NCBI GenBank assembly: GCA_027559495.1
Contig: JAMXSV010000004.1
Span: 1,911,001-1,975,000, forward strand
Direction of reading: 5' to 3'
From: Aurifilum marmelostoma
Taxonomy: Eukaryota; Ascomycota; Sordariomycetes; Diaporthales; Cryphonectriaceae
DNA: 64,000 nucleotides
Position numbers and translations under genes: made by a program
Shown here: positions 33,819-44,136 of the stretch, in pieces
How positions within the stretch are numbered: position 1 is the stretch's first letter
How the letters are laid out: each line of letters opens with the position of its first letter
Notes under the pieces: generated by a model
The model's database searches: none
What the model saw: only the letters and a program-made list of their open reading frames with translations
Told to the model about the DNA's origin: nothing

Positions 33819-34751
33819 CAGAAGCTTACTAGAACGCACATTCACATATACACACACATATAAATCATATTGTAGAGGACTGAAGTTCCATGGACAGCCT
33901 CGAGGATCGGGTTGTGAGCATTTCCGCAGCATTTTCGAAGACAAGTCGGGAGTACAATAAGCCCTTGTAGAGCCGAAGGGGTGGCGGTCAGACGAAGATC
34001 GATAAAAGGAAGCAAAGAATTGCTGATCTTCTGCATTTGCTGGGTCTTCCCCTGCGCGTGTGTCCGTCATGACAAAGAGGTATACGGGCGATCTCGGAGG
34101 CCCTAGAACGAAACACTCAAGAGACAAATATGAGGTGGCTGTGGATGGCTCTCTGAAACAGGGAACACATGACAGTTAAAGAGGGGAGGTTAGAAGGAGA
34201 AAAAAAACTCAAAACAAGAACCAAGGGCTAAATACTATAATACAATGTCTCGAATCGTTGCGTATCCCAATGGTACAGTACCTCGTGCATGTCGTGGTAC
34301 CGGGCTGAGAAGTGACGTCAGGTCTGTGGATCACGGAAATAAACGACGCGTTGTGATGCGCAGACTCGGCTTTCTCCTTTGAGCAATCCGGCCAGAATTG
34401 ATCTGCGTCAAACCAGGGATCTCCTACGCGGGGTGCAGCCTCTTTGATGAAATCCGGGGATAATGACTCAACTCCATGCTGTTTTTTTTCTGGGGATTCT
34501 GGGGATGAACTGATGTAGCCCCGGACAGAGGGCGCGAGCCTTACAGAACCACCGAGTCAATGCCGCACCCGATGGGCCGGTCAGTCCACCATCTGTTGTC
34601 TTTGGGTGGTAGGCCAAATGTCTTGGCTGGCTATGGTGGATATCGCCGAGTCCCATGTTGTGATATATAAGTACGATGCAGAGAGGCTCCTGTCTGACCT
34701 CTCTTGACTCAAGCACCAAGTCTCTCCCTTCTCTATCGTCAGGCTGCCAAC
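33819..34751. promoter_or_regulatory. Intergenic, promoter of the MFS gene at its right end
   Basis: No gene seen. A TATA box lies at 34664-34670. Confidence 0.6.
34664..34670 (+). promoter_or_regulatory. TATA box of the MFS sugar transporter gene
   Basis: TATATAA lies 82 bases upstream of the MFS ATG, in a fitting position for a short 5' leader that is CT-rich (34700-34740). Confidence 0.5.
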
Positions 34752-36819
34752 ATGGGGAAGTCCAACTTCTACGGCCTCAGGGGCACGTCCCTCAACGTTG
34801 CCATCGCCGTCATCGCCGGCACTGATTTTGCCCTCTTTGGCTATGACCAGGTAAGCTAGCTAGCAATCATATGCCATTGACCATTGTGTGAGGTTCCGCT
34901 TGCTGACGTGAACTCTTCCTCTGCCCCTCAAAAGGGTGTTATGGGCGGGCTGCTGACCCTGCCCTCCTTTTTGAAATACTTCCCCCAGGTGGACACGACC
35001 AACCCCCCGCCCGGTTATACTGCTTCCCAGGCATCAAACATACAGGGCATCACCGTGGGAGGTTATACCCTTGGGTGCTTCTTCGGAGCTGTGGCCACCA
35101 TCTGGCTGGGCAACTGGCTCGGACGGAAGAGGACAATCATCACTGGCTCGGTCATCATGGTCATTGGCGCTACCATACAATGTGCCTCGTTCTCTCTACC
35201 ACAGCTCATTGTGTCTCGTTTGATCACCGGTTTTGGCAATGGTAAACTAATGAGCTCTGTGGACCCCCCCTTGCTCTCCAGAACCACGTACTGAGAATGG
35301 CCTTTTACGCACAGGAATGAATACGTCAACGGTGCCGACCTGGCAGTCCGAGACATCGAAACCTCACAAGCGAGGACAGATGGTCATGATCGAGGGATCC
35401 CTGATCGTCTTTGGTGTGATGCTGAGTTACTGGATCGACCTCGGCTTCTCCTTTCTCGAGCCTTCGACTATCGCCTGGCGGTTTCCCATCGCCTTCCAGA
35501 TCATCCTCGCCCTGTTCGTCGCTCTCGGCATCCCCGGTCTTCCCGAATCTCCTCGGTGGCTGATCCTGAAGGGACGAGAGGAGGAGGCACTCGACGTTCT
35601 TTCTGCCCTCGCAGACCTCCCTCAGGATGACCCCAAGGTCCACAGCGACTTTCAGGCGGTCAAGGATGCTGCCCTCGAGATGGCATCTGGGTCCTTCAGG
35701 GACTGCTTCAAGAAGAACGAAAACCGCAACCTTCATCGTACAATTCTTGGATATGTCAACCAGATGTTTCAACAAATCTCAGGCATCAACATCATCACAT
35801 ATTGTGCGTCATCGACAAAGCCCACTCAGTTCTTATTTCCTTGTTTTCCCCTGTCTTGCACAATCGTCGCTAACAAGTAATGTCTACGGGCTTCATGCAG
35901 ATGCGGCCACCATCTTTGTTAGCATCGGCCTGTCCAATTTCCTCAGCCGACTTCTCGCCGCACTGAACGGCACAGAGTACTTCATCGCGTCCTGGATCGC
36001 CATCTTCACCATTGAGAAGTTTGGTCGGCGCAAGCTTATGCTCTTTGGAGCCGTCGGCCAGGCCCTATCGATGGCCGTGCTGGCAGCTACCAGCAAGTAC
36101 ACGGCCGTCAACAAGGGCGCAGGAATCACAGCTGCCATCTTCCTGTTCGTGTTCAACTCCTTCTTCGCCGTTGGCTGGCTGGGCATGACTTGGCTCTACC
36201 CTGCAGAGATCACGCCTCTGGCGATCCGAGCCCCAGCCAACGCCATCTCGACCACGGCCAACTGGATCTTCAACGTAAGTCTCTACCAAGCCCGCCGCCT
36301 GGACGATTACATTACTGACATATACCTGCCTGTTGCTTCGCAGTTCCTCGTCGTGATGGTCACTCCTCCTGCTTTCGCAAATATCGGTTACAAGACTTAT
36401 GTGGTCTTCGCTGTCATCAATGCCTTCATGGTGCCATGCGTCTACTTCTTCTTTCCCGAGACAGCTTACCGTTCCCTCGAAGAGGTAATTATCAACACCC
36501 ATCCCCTCCATTATCCCTTTTTTCCCCCCTCACCTCACTTTCTATGGCAACCTCAACTAATTCAACGGATCCGCAGATGGACGAGATCTTCCAGGATGCC
36601 CACGGGCTCAAAGGCTCATTCGATGTTGTCAAGATCGCCAGAGAGAAGCCAAGACGTTACGACAAGCACGGCGAGCTGCTCATCAACTACGAGGATACCG
36701 AAATGGCGCACAGGAGGCATTCGGGCGTGGCCGGTGTCGAGCCTCAACATGGCTATGGTCACACCGAGAAGAGTGATGAGCACCTTCATGGGTCTGAGGA
36801 AAGAAGGGAGCATCTGTGA
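34752..36819 (+). CDS. MFS sugar transporter (lactose/hexose type)
   Basis: Exons 34752-34850, 34935-35241, 35315-35803, 35901-36274, 36344-36484 and 36577-36819 give 550 residues, all phases consistent. Plasma-membrane sugar:H+ symporter with twelve helices. Visible family signatures: FALFGYDQGVMGGLL, GNWLGRKRTII, PESPRWLILKGR, MFQQISGINIITYYAATIF (built across the fourth exon junction), EKFGRRKLML, TWLYPAEITPLAIRAPANAIST, and PETAYRSLEEMDEIF. The long hydrophilic C-terminal tail has a His-rich patch. The signature PETxxRSLEEMD resembles lactose-permease-like fungal porters, but the sugar cannot be stated. It is the last of the four-transporter run. Confidence 0.93.
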
Positions 36820-37347
36820 GCGGGTGACAGATGGCTTCAAGGATAGGAATACCGCGCATGGGCCTATCTTGACATTGTGACGGACACGATGGCATCCCAT
36901 GAGATAGCAAGGGAATCAGTGCCAATGTGGACGGCGCGAGGGAATCAAGCGGCGGGCTAATACCTGGCGGACCCCAAGACTGAAGAGCCCGTTTCCCATT
37001 GTCGAAATCAATCTCTACCCTTTAGGGACATAGAACTTGGAATATAGTTGGCTGTATTCTTGTTTCAAAGCTATGCTGGGCAGAAGCAAGATTTGAAGGC
37101 CTCTTTTGTGTTGCTCATGGCCAAAATTTAGCAGCTGGTTTTCAGTGTATCTCAAAGCACTTCAGTCCCTGTCAGAAGACAATTAGTCCATATGCTTCTC
37201 TAACCGTTCAAGCAAAATGTAATACTTGATAACTTCAGATCAACAAGCCTTTGTTGTGTTTGTGTGAACAAGCCTGGATACCAACAACTATACTCTGGAG
37301 GTGCTGGCTGGTCTTACCTGTTCTGGCAGTCCTTTCTTTACAAGAGT

Positions 37348-37375
37348 CAATATAGATTACTATACTACACCAGAT
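37348..37375 (-). repeat. Degenerate tRNA-Asp 5'-half copy 1
   Basis: Matches the copy at 37431-37458 at 26 of 28 bases. Shares ACTATACTACA and flanking bases with the complement of the intact tRNA's first 20 bases. Followed by a GAACCCTACCCCTTA tract. Confidence 0.5.
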
Positions 37376-37430
37376 ATGAACCCTACCCCTTAAGAGCTAA
37401 TACTTTCTCTAATAAGTTCTCTGCAAGCTT

Positions 37431-37458
37431 CAATATAGACTACTATACTACAGCAGAT
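37431..37458 (-). repeat. Degenerate tRNA-Asp 5'-half copy 2
   Basis: 83 bases from copy 1. The match to the tRNA complement extends to the left through CAAGCT (37424-37429). Followed within three bases by a (CCCTAA) tract. Confidence 0.5.
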
Positions 37459-37460
37459 GA

Positions 37461-37475
37461 TAACCCTAACCCTAA
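37461..37475. repeat. Interstitial telomere-type repeat (CCCTAA)
   Basis: TAACCCTAACCCTAA, two and a half units of the common fungal telomere repeat, inside the window rather than at an end. Confidence 0.85.
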
Positions 37476-37604
37476 TTGAGCGCAAAACTTCGCAAAATTG
37501 CCTTTTTGCTTGAATTAAAAATCAAGAATAGCATGGAAAATGAAAAAGGGATAAAACTGAAACAGCTAGAGTATAAAAAAGATGATGAATGATAGAAATA
37601 GACG

Positions 37605-37610
37605 CAAAAA
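37605..37610 (-). terminator. RNA polymerase III terminator of tRNA-Asp
   Basis: Six T on the minus strand (plus A run 37606-37611), beginning three bases after the discriminator base of the tRNA. Confidence 0.7.
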
Positions 37611-37613
37611 ATG

Positions 37614-37718
37614 CTCTCTCGCCGGGAATTGAACCCGGGTCTCGAGCGTGTTGAGGGGCTCAGGCTCTTAACCCTAACCCTTGACAAGCTCGCATACTGA
37701 CCACTATACTACAAGAGA
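37614..37718 (-). tRNA. tRNA-Asp (anticodon GUC) with a 33-nt intron
   Basis: Read on the minus strand from 37718. Acceptor TCTCTTG pairs with CGAGAGA at the 3' end (one G-U). D arm: GTATAGTGGTCAGTAT. Anticodon stem CGAGC/GCTCG pairs perfectly around the loop TTGTCAC with anticodon GTC. T arm CCGGG-TTCAATT-CCCGG. Discriminator G at 37614. Mature length 72, as for eukaryotic tRNA-Asp. The intron (37649-37681) sits at the canonical site, one base after the anticodon, and begins AGGGTTAGGGTTA. It could form an AGGG/CCCT stem extending the anticodon arm. Endpoints of the intron can shift by two bases because CA is repeated. Confidence 0.95.
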
Positions 37719-38443
37719 CGTGTTTGCTTTGATTGTTGTTCAGTTGTTTTACAGAATGACTATATTTGAATTTTATTGAATCCGAAGGTGTGATTGCTCA
37801 TCACCCATCATTGAGATACTCAAGATCAGCAAAGAGTGGCAACGAAAGAGGACGATGAACGGCCGTGTCGACTTCCCAAGGTGGTTACACTCTGTAGCTG
37901 CAACACCCTTTCCGCGTTTGTTCTAGAACCAGAGACTCTGGAATGATATGCACTGACAACCCGACCAGAGACAATAGGACCAAGGTTCGTCCATGTTTAC
38001 CCCAACTCAACTTGAAAGTATTGTGATATGATACTCCCAGAGTGAGACCTTTAGTGAGTAGAGGGGGCATTCTTTTGTGTCAGACATGCATAAACCTTTT
38101 GTCCGACAGGCTACCCAATACGGATAATGGTCGACGACTGCTCTCGGCTCCGGAGGTTGGCTGCGCGCAGCATCGCACTTAAATCACCTAAAGTCCGTTG
38201 GACAAGAAGTCGGCTGTGCATATTTGTTAGGCTTGGGATGCAGACGATCACTATTGTATAAATCGACAGCCTCAGCACGGCATGCATTTGATCTGTAGCA
38301 TATGTATGCAAAATTCCGTGCCTAGATTTTCTCAGACGACTCTGGCATTGGTTTTACGGCTCGAGATACCTAAAACTCCCGAGACTCTCGTCTGTAGCTT
38401 GACTGTTCAAGGCATTTGGGTACCGTGCTAAAGACACCTGAAC
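37719..38443. promoter_or_regulatory. Intergenic, tRNA-Asp upstream side to AKR promoter
   Basis: 725 bases, no gene seen; contains the upstream flank of the tRNA and the short promoter of the reductase gene. Confidence 0.6.
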
Positions 38444-39653
38444 ATGGCAGCTCAAAATATTCCACCTGTTGGGTTTGGTTTGCTGGTGAGTCAAGTATAT
38501 GGGACCACGGAGGAATGTCCCGCAGAGGAGACTAGCAACTCTTTTCCGAGGTCGATGCCCTCAGACATCATACAATGATATTGACGAAATCATCATCTTA
38601 GGGGTTCACCTGGAGAGCAAAGCAGATCCCAGACGAGCAGGCCTTCAGCGTCATGAAAGCTGCGATCGACAATGGCGCCACCATGTGGTCCTCTTCGAGC
38701 GCGTATGGTCTGCCCCCACAGCCACCGACGGCCGGCTTGTGGTTGCTACGACGCTACTTCGACAAGTACCCCGAGGATGCCCCCAAGGTGACGCTATTCA
38801 TCCGAGGTTGCTTGGACTACGAGAACCGCGCCGCCAAGTGCACGCGCGAAGGCGTCCGTGCCAGCTGGGAGGAGGCTGACAAGATCCTCGGCGGCGTCAA
38901 GACGATCGACTGTTTCGGTCCCGCGCGCATGGACCAGAATGTTCCTGTCGAGGAGACGATCGGTGCTCTCAAGGAGCTGATGGACGAGGGCAAGATTGGG
39001 AGCGTAGGCTTGTCCGAGGTGCGGGCTGATACGATCAGGCGTGCTTCTGCTGTGTGTCCGATCAGGTTTGCCGAGATTGAGTTCTCCCTGTGGAGCACTG
39101 ACATGCTCCATAACGGCATCGCGCAGGCGGCCAAAGAATGTGATGTTGTCCTGTGGTGCTACGCGCCGCTGGGCTATGGCTTCCTCACGGGTGCTATCAA
39201 GAAGTTTGAGGACATTCCTGAAGGCGACGGGCGCCGGGCTATAGGTCGTTTCCAGCCAGAGGTGAGCACGATCTTTGCCTGAAGGCCTCCCTTGAGCACA
39301 TCAATGCAGAGCTGTGATGAATGAAGACTGGTCTGGACTGACCGATCGGTGATGCTTCGCAGAATTTCTCCAAGAATCTTGAGCTTGTCGACAGACTCGC
39401 CGACTCTGCCCGTCAGAAAGGTGTTACACCTGCACAGCTTGCGCTCGCCTGGATTCGCGCGAACTCCAATACTGGTGTCTGCGGCCCTCTGGTCCCAATT
39501 CCTGGACCCACGACTGTTGCTCATCTCAACGAGAACTGCAAGGTGGTCGAGATGTCGGGCAGGGAGAAGCAGGAGCTGGATGGCATACTGGAGTCGATTA
39601 CTGTCGTCGGACATCGGCAGATTCCTGGGATGGATCAATGGATTCTGACCTGA
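38444..39653 (+). CDS. Aldo/keto reductase, pyridoxal reductase-like
   Basis: Exons 38444-38485, 38602-39261 and 39363-39653 give 330 residues, (beta/alpha)8 barrel, NADPH-dependent. After PPVGFGLLGLTWRAKQIPDE comes FSVMKAAIDNGATMWSSSSAYG with the catalytic Tyr in SAYG. The Lys-bearing strand (VTLFIRGCLDYENR) has Arg where most family members have Lys. DCFGPARMDQNVPVEETIGALK, GLSEVRADTIRRA, CYAPLGYGFLTG and the NADP-binding VPIPGPTTVAHLNEN follow. The layout is that of S. pombe Plr1-type pyridoxal reductases and YakC-like AKRs (AKR8). It may reduce pyridoxal to pyridoxine, but the substrate is inference. The first exon is only 14 codons. Confidence 0.88.
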
Positions 39654-40142
39654 ATACTTAGTTTGCAGGACTAGTGCTTTATTTCAGTTTTTTTCTTCTT
39701 TTTTTCCTCTTTTCTTTCTTCCTTCCTCTCTCTTGTGAAAAACCTACCTGGTGATGCTTGTAGTTACGCTTAGTTGCTCATGGTAGCCCCGTTACGAAGG
39801 CTGTATAATTCAACGTACTTGGTTGTTTCGAAGTGCAGTGGGCAAGGTGACGGGCGCTGCAGCAGACATGACGGGCCCCTATAGACAAGGCAGGGTACAG
39901 GCTACAGGGGCCCAGCACACTTGCTTACAGGGGGGTTGTTCCAGGGCCGGTTCGCACTAGAGAACAGCTTGACAGGGTCATGTCGCATCACTAATTAGCC
40001 GCCTAATGGTACTGTTCCCCTGAGTGGGCAGCCCAGACAATGCTGGCAAGTATGGATTCTGCTGTTGAGCCAACGTCTCCAAAGCTTCCCCTTTTCTTTA
40101 TTTTTGCTCAGCCACATATGAGCTGACGACAAAGGAAAAAAG
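39654..40142. other. Intergenic, AKR to PDI-like gene
   Basis: 490 bases, CT-rich at left; nothing recognised. Confidence 0.7.
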
Positions 40143-41731
40143 ATGCACCCGGTAAAGCAGCTGTTCATTTGCAGTCTGTTGCATGTTGCTCGAGTCTGGT
40201 GCTGGGATCACGCAACCCCAGAGGTTCTGGGTGCAAGCCTCGCTGCACACGGGGTATCATTGGTAGCTTGTGAGTGGTTTGCTGTGGTTCTTAGGGGCCG
40301 AATAATGAGGACCAACATATGCTGACTGCTCCTGTCGCCACAGTCGTTCATGTATGAAGATCTTCATACCTTGAAATTATAGCTTGCATGCTAATCTCGA
40401 GAGCCAACTGTGTCATATTCCAGCCAAAAGAGTAGGTGCTGTTCAGGAGAAGAGGGTGATAGTGTGTTGTTATTTCATCGCAATCAGTTCACCAACATAT
40501 CTTTCTGCAGTGCCAAGAGCCAAGCTTTAGAGCAGGAGTGGTTGTCTTTAGGGTCCGAATACCAAGGCAACTTCTTAAGTATTGACTGCGAGGTCGAATC
40601 GACGACATGCGTGAGGTATGAGACCAGTGTCTACCCGACATTGCTCTTGTTCAAGGATGGAAACTCAGTCAAGAAATATCAAGGTCCTCGACGAGCTTCT
40701 GGGTAAGCCCGAGAAGCTACCGCCCCTCGCCAAAGTTAATTCTCTTTTCTTTCATACAAGACGAGCGAGGCTGATACACTAGAGGGCGAAAGCATTTGGA
40801 ACTTCGTATCACGCCTGAGTAGACCTGTGATAACAGAGCTAAAGGACAACGAAGGCCTGGATTGCTTCAGGGCTACAGACGAAGTTGTGTTTATTGGTTA
40901 CTTTGGCTCCAAGGACGAAATTGCCAGGCAAGATTTCACAGCCATAGCGGACGAGTACCGCAACGAGTTTACGTTTGGCCTGGTCACCGATCATGCACTT
41001 ATCACGGCACAAGGCTTGGAACCACCTGCTGTGTTATGCCATGTTGTTCTGGATGGAGAGGTGAGGACTTTCAACTCCTTCTCTGACCCAGGTGGCTTGA
41101 ACAGATTCGTCAGAGAAGCGTCAAGACCTGCCATAGGAGAGCTCACGCACTATAACCGACAGAAGTTGATTGATGTAAGCCAATTTTGACCCTTTGGTTC
41201 CACCCCCCTTTTCCCTCTTTGCCTTCCCCTCTCGGAAAGAAGGAAAAGAAAGAAAGAAGAAAAAAAAAAGGAGGCCTGCCTTTCTGACACTCTACGTCTC
41301 CCAACAAGCGCGGCTGGCCCATGGTATACGTCTTTGCCGAGACCGAGGCCGACCGTGCAGAACTCCGCAACTCGTTGCGCAAGTTCGCCAAATCCCAGTA
41401 CGACAGCCTGACTTGCGTCACGGTCGACCCCCTCGAGTTCCCCCATCTCCAGACCGAGATGGGTCTCGAGCCTGGCGTCTTCCCTTCGGGCGCAGTGCAT
41501 CAGCTCTCGACGGATAGAATTTATCCATACCCGCGCGGTCAGCCGTTGGACACCCGGTCGCTCCAGAAATGGGGACTCGATGTGTGGCAGGGCCGCATTC
41601 AGCCATGGACGCCTCCTGGGGCGACCACTGTGCAACCAAATACAGGCCCGACCAAGGGCGTCAAGAGGAAACTGTCAGTTGCGAACATACCGGGCGTCAA
41701 CATTCGGGTTGGTGGACGGGATGAGCTATAA
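40143..41731 (+). CDS. Redox-inactive protein disulfide isomerase-like ER protein
   Basis: My model: exons 40143-40269, 40344-40351, 40424-40431, 40511-40702, 40766-41174 and 41309-41731; 388 residues. The signal peptide (MHPVKQLFICSLLHVARVWC) leads into thioredoxin a domain LGASLAAHGVSLVAFVHPK, but the PWCGHC of true PDI is replaced by HPKDAKS, so no CxxC exists. The cis-Pro loop is kept (VYPTLLLFKDG). Domains b and b' follow (FGSKDEIARQDFTAIADEY and MVYVFAETEADRAELRNSL, then KWGLDVWQGRIQP). There is no a' domain with a second CGHC; instead a short basic tail ends GGRDEL, an ER-retrieval-type tetrapeptide. Suggests a chaperone or substrate-binding role rather than an oxidase. The two 8-nt exons and the weak acceptor at 40765 are inferred from frame and homology; RNA evidence would settle them. 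Confidence 0.75.
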
Positions 41732-41994
41732 TCTGGAATGGAATTGGGCACTGCAATAGTCATCTTGGTGATACTGGATTAATTGACATGGCTTTCCTTG
41801 CTTGCTATTTCTTCAGATGTGTCCTGGATAAAGAGACCGAGCTCCGGGACGAGGCCCACCCCACTTGAATCTGTGTTACATGGCCAAGGAACTCGTGAGA
41901 ACATGGATCAACAAAAGGCATAGCTATCCATGTCAGGCCGTAGCCCTTGCAAAGCACGTAATCCTGCCCTGTGTTGTCTAAACCTTTCTCCCTC
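41732..41994. other. Short intergenic between convergent genes
   Basis: 263 bases between the stops of the PDI-like gene and the UPRTase fusion; nothing recognised. Confidence 0.8.
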
Positions 41995-44136
41995 TCAAGC
42001 CAGATGTGTTGTATTGAAAAGGCGGTTACCAGTGTCGGTTGATCCGCTCCCGGTATACTTATTGGTCGACACGCGAAGAGTGACAAGATATAGGCAGCTG
42101 TCCTCCGCGACTGCCCGTGCAAGCCCCCCTTTCCACCAGTAACAGCCTTGGCCTGGGTAACGCCAGCGACTAGGACAATGCGCAGGTCAGGATGCGAGCC
42201 GCGGATGAGCTGGACGAACTCGAGAGCAGTCTTGCCGCTGTTGATGACCGAGTCAACAAGAATCACGACGCGCAGTGGAGGATGTTGTCCCCCCTCTTTC
42301 TCCCCTCGCGAGGTGCTGCGACATGTCCTCAGGCTGCTTTGCGTGAATGAACATGGCCTGCGGGAAGACGTCGCTGACACCAAGGGCCATGGGCTCACCG
42401 GCGCGCATGACTGCGACGATCAGGGCCTGACTTTCGCCGGCGAGCCGGTAGCCGCTGGTCTGATGGCCCTGGACGTGTGGGATGGAATGCTCCTCGACGC
42501 CGAGCAAATCTCCGAGGAAGTTCGTGGCCAGATACCATCCGACACGTCGATGAGCCTCTCGAAGGGCTGGTCCGGCGACTGTGGCGTTGCGGGTTGGGGT
42601 CATGAGGAGCTTGGCAGCGTTCTTGTCTGAGGCGTGGAGGATCCGACGGATTGTTTTGGGGGGCCGACTGCACGAAACCACATCATCGACGAATGCTGGG
42701 TCTGTGATGTCGACGATGGGTAACCTGTGGGGATCCAGTCGCGGTGACGGCACGCTGCCGTTGTTACGAGGTAACAGAATTTGCCGTGCACCAAGACCAC
42801 CGCTGTCGATGGCGCCCATCAGTGCTGCTTCCATACTCCTGGATCTTGTCTGCTCGTCGCCCACCACGACGAAAGCCTCATCTGCCTTGGAAAGCATGGG
42901 GATGTCCAGAGTGCTGTCGCCGAATGCAAGGACGTGGCAGTGCAGGACATTCTGGACGTGGTCCACTAGGGCGGCTTTCACTTGAGCTGTCACGACGAGT
43001 GTTTTGTCGCCGTTGGGCCCACCACCAACCACAGTGCATCGATCCAGGCCTGCACGTCTTAGTATCTTCTCCCAGACAACAGCGAGTCCACAAGTAACGA
43101 CGACCGCCCTTGTGTGTTGTGATGTCTCCAGCCGTTGAAGGAGTTGTAGGAATTCTGGACGGAGCGATACTTGTGCCGCTACTTGATCGCAGATCTGCTG
43201 GAAATCGACGTCCAAGCTGTGGCCCTTGGCCTCTTCTTCATAGAGCGAATTGGCCTGGCAGAAGGCGGGAAAGGAGTAGCCAAGGGGCCCGCTGAATAGT
43301 GTCTGAAGGGGATCATAAGTGATCTCCTCGCTCGACACTCCTCGGTGCTGCGCAATGAGTTTCCAGAACAAAGCGCCTGTATCCTCTGCGATCAGTGTCT
43401 TGTCGCCATCCAGCATCAGCACCGTCTCTGGTGATGACTGTGTACCGCCATGCTGAAGGATTCCATCGTCTAGGACGTTCTTGGCCTTGACAGTGTTGGC
43501 CTCCTCATTGTTTTGTTCGACGAAGCTCCGTATGAGACGCGAAACGTCAGTCTCTGTCTCGGACGGTACACGACTTGTGCTGGCCCCCACCGTAGTAAAT
43601 AGGATGCCGTGCTGATGACACAGACGGCGGATCTGCGCCTTCTCCTCGTGCTGCCACGCACGCAGGTGCTCCACCGACACAGGCTCACGGCTTCTGGCCA
43701 GATCACCATGCCTGCGCTGGACGATGATATCCGCAGGGATATCAAGGTAGATGATGTGCGTGTAGATAGCAAGGTCCTGCTGGGTGTATACGAGCTGCTG
43801 CTGCTTTTCCGCCCCGTCACCTTCAAGCCAGAACATCCAGTGCCCTGTCACGATGGCAGGGCGTCCAGAGGCCTCCGCAGAGTCTCTGATCTTGGTGATG
43901 GCCCGCTGGCGGTAGACGGTCTTGTCGACTTCCGGGAGAGCCTGAAAGGCCTCGAGTGCGCCGGGAACCACCTGCGAGATGACCTGTGAGCCTTCATAGA
44001 GGCTGAAGCGCTCCTCGTGTCCATCTTTGTTGTTGTTGAGTACTGTATCGAGCCTGCTCAGGAGGAATGATTTGCCTGAACCGGGCACACCGTAGATGCC
44101 AATGACAATGGGCTTGCTGTCGAAAGGTCTCTCCAT
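41995..44136 (-). CDS. Three-domain P-loop kinase / HAD phosphatase / uracil phosphoribosyltransferase-like protein, two frame breaks
   Basis: Intronless, about 713 residues after correction. Residues 1-210: P-loop NTPase with IYGVPGSGKSFLL (Walker A at 16-23), TGHWMFWLEGDG and IIYLDIPADIIVQRR, like small-molecule kinases. Residues 235-450: HAD domain with motif I LMLDGDKTL (243-248), motif II VVVTCGLAVVW and motif III-IV GDKTL...AFGDSTLDIPMLSKADEA, close to SerB-type phosphatases. Residues 495-713: UPRTase fold with HRRVGWYLATNFLGDLL, VAVMRAGEPMALGVSDVFP, PRPP loop ILVDSVINSGKT and C-terminus NKYTGSGSTDTGNRLFNTTHL. Breaks: C run 42289-42294 (one base too many) and C run 42124-42129 (one too few or two too many), both on the plus strand. 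They compensate, so the protein regains the original frame. Substrate unknown; a nucleotide-salvage or repair role is inference. Confidence 0.78.

Larger units (their letters stand above)
36820..37613. other. Intergenic with tRNA-Asp-like fossil repeats and CCCTAA motifs
   Basis: AT-richer than the genes around. Holds two near-identical 28-base copies (37348-37375 and 37431-37458) similar to the tRNA-Asp 5' half, each followed by a telomere-like tract. No protein gene. Confidence 0.6.
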
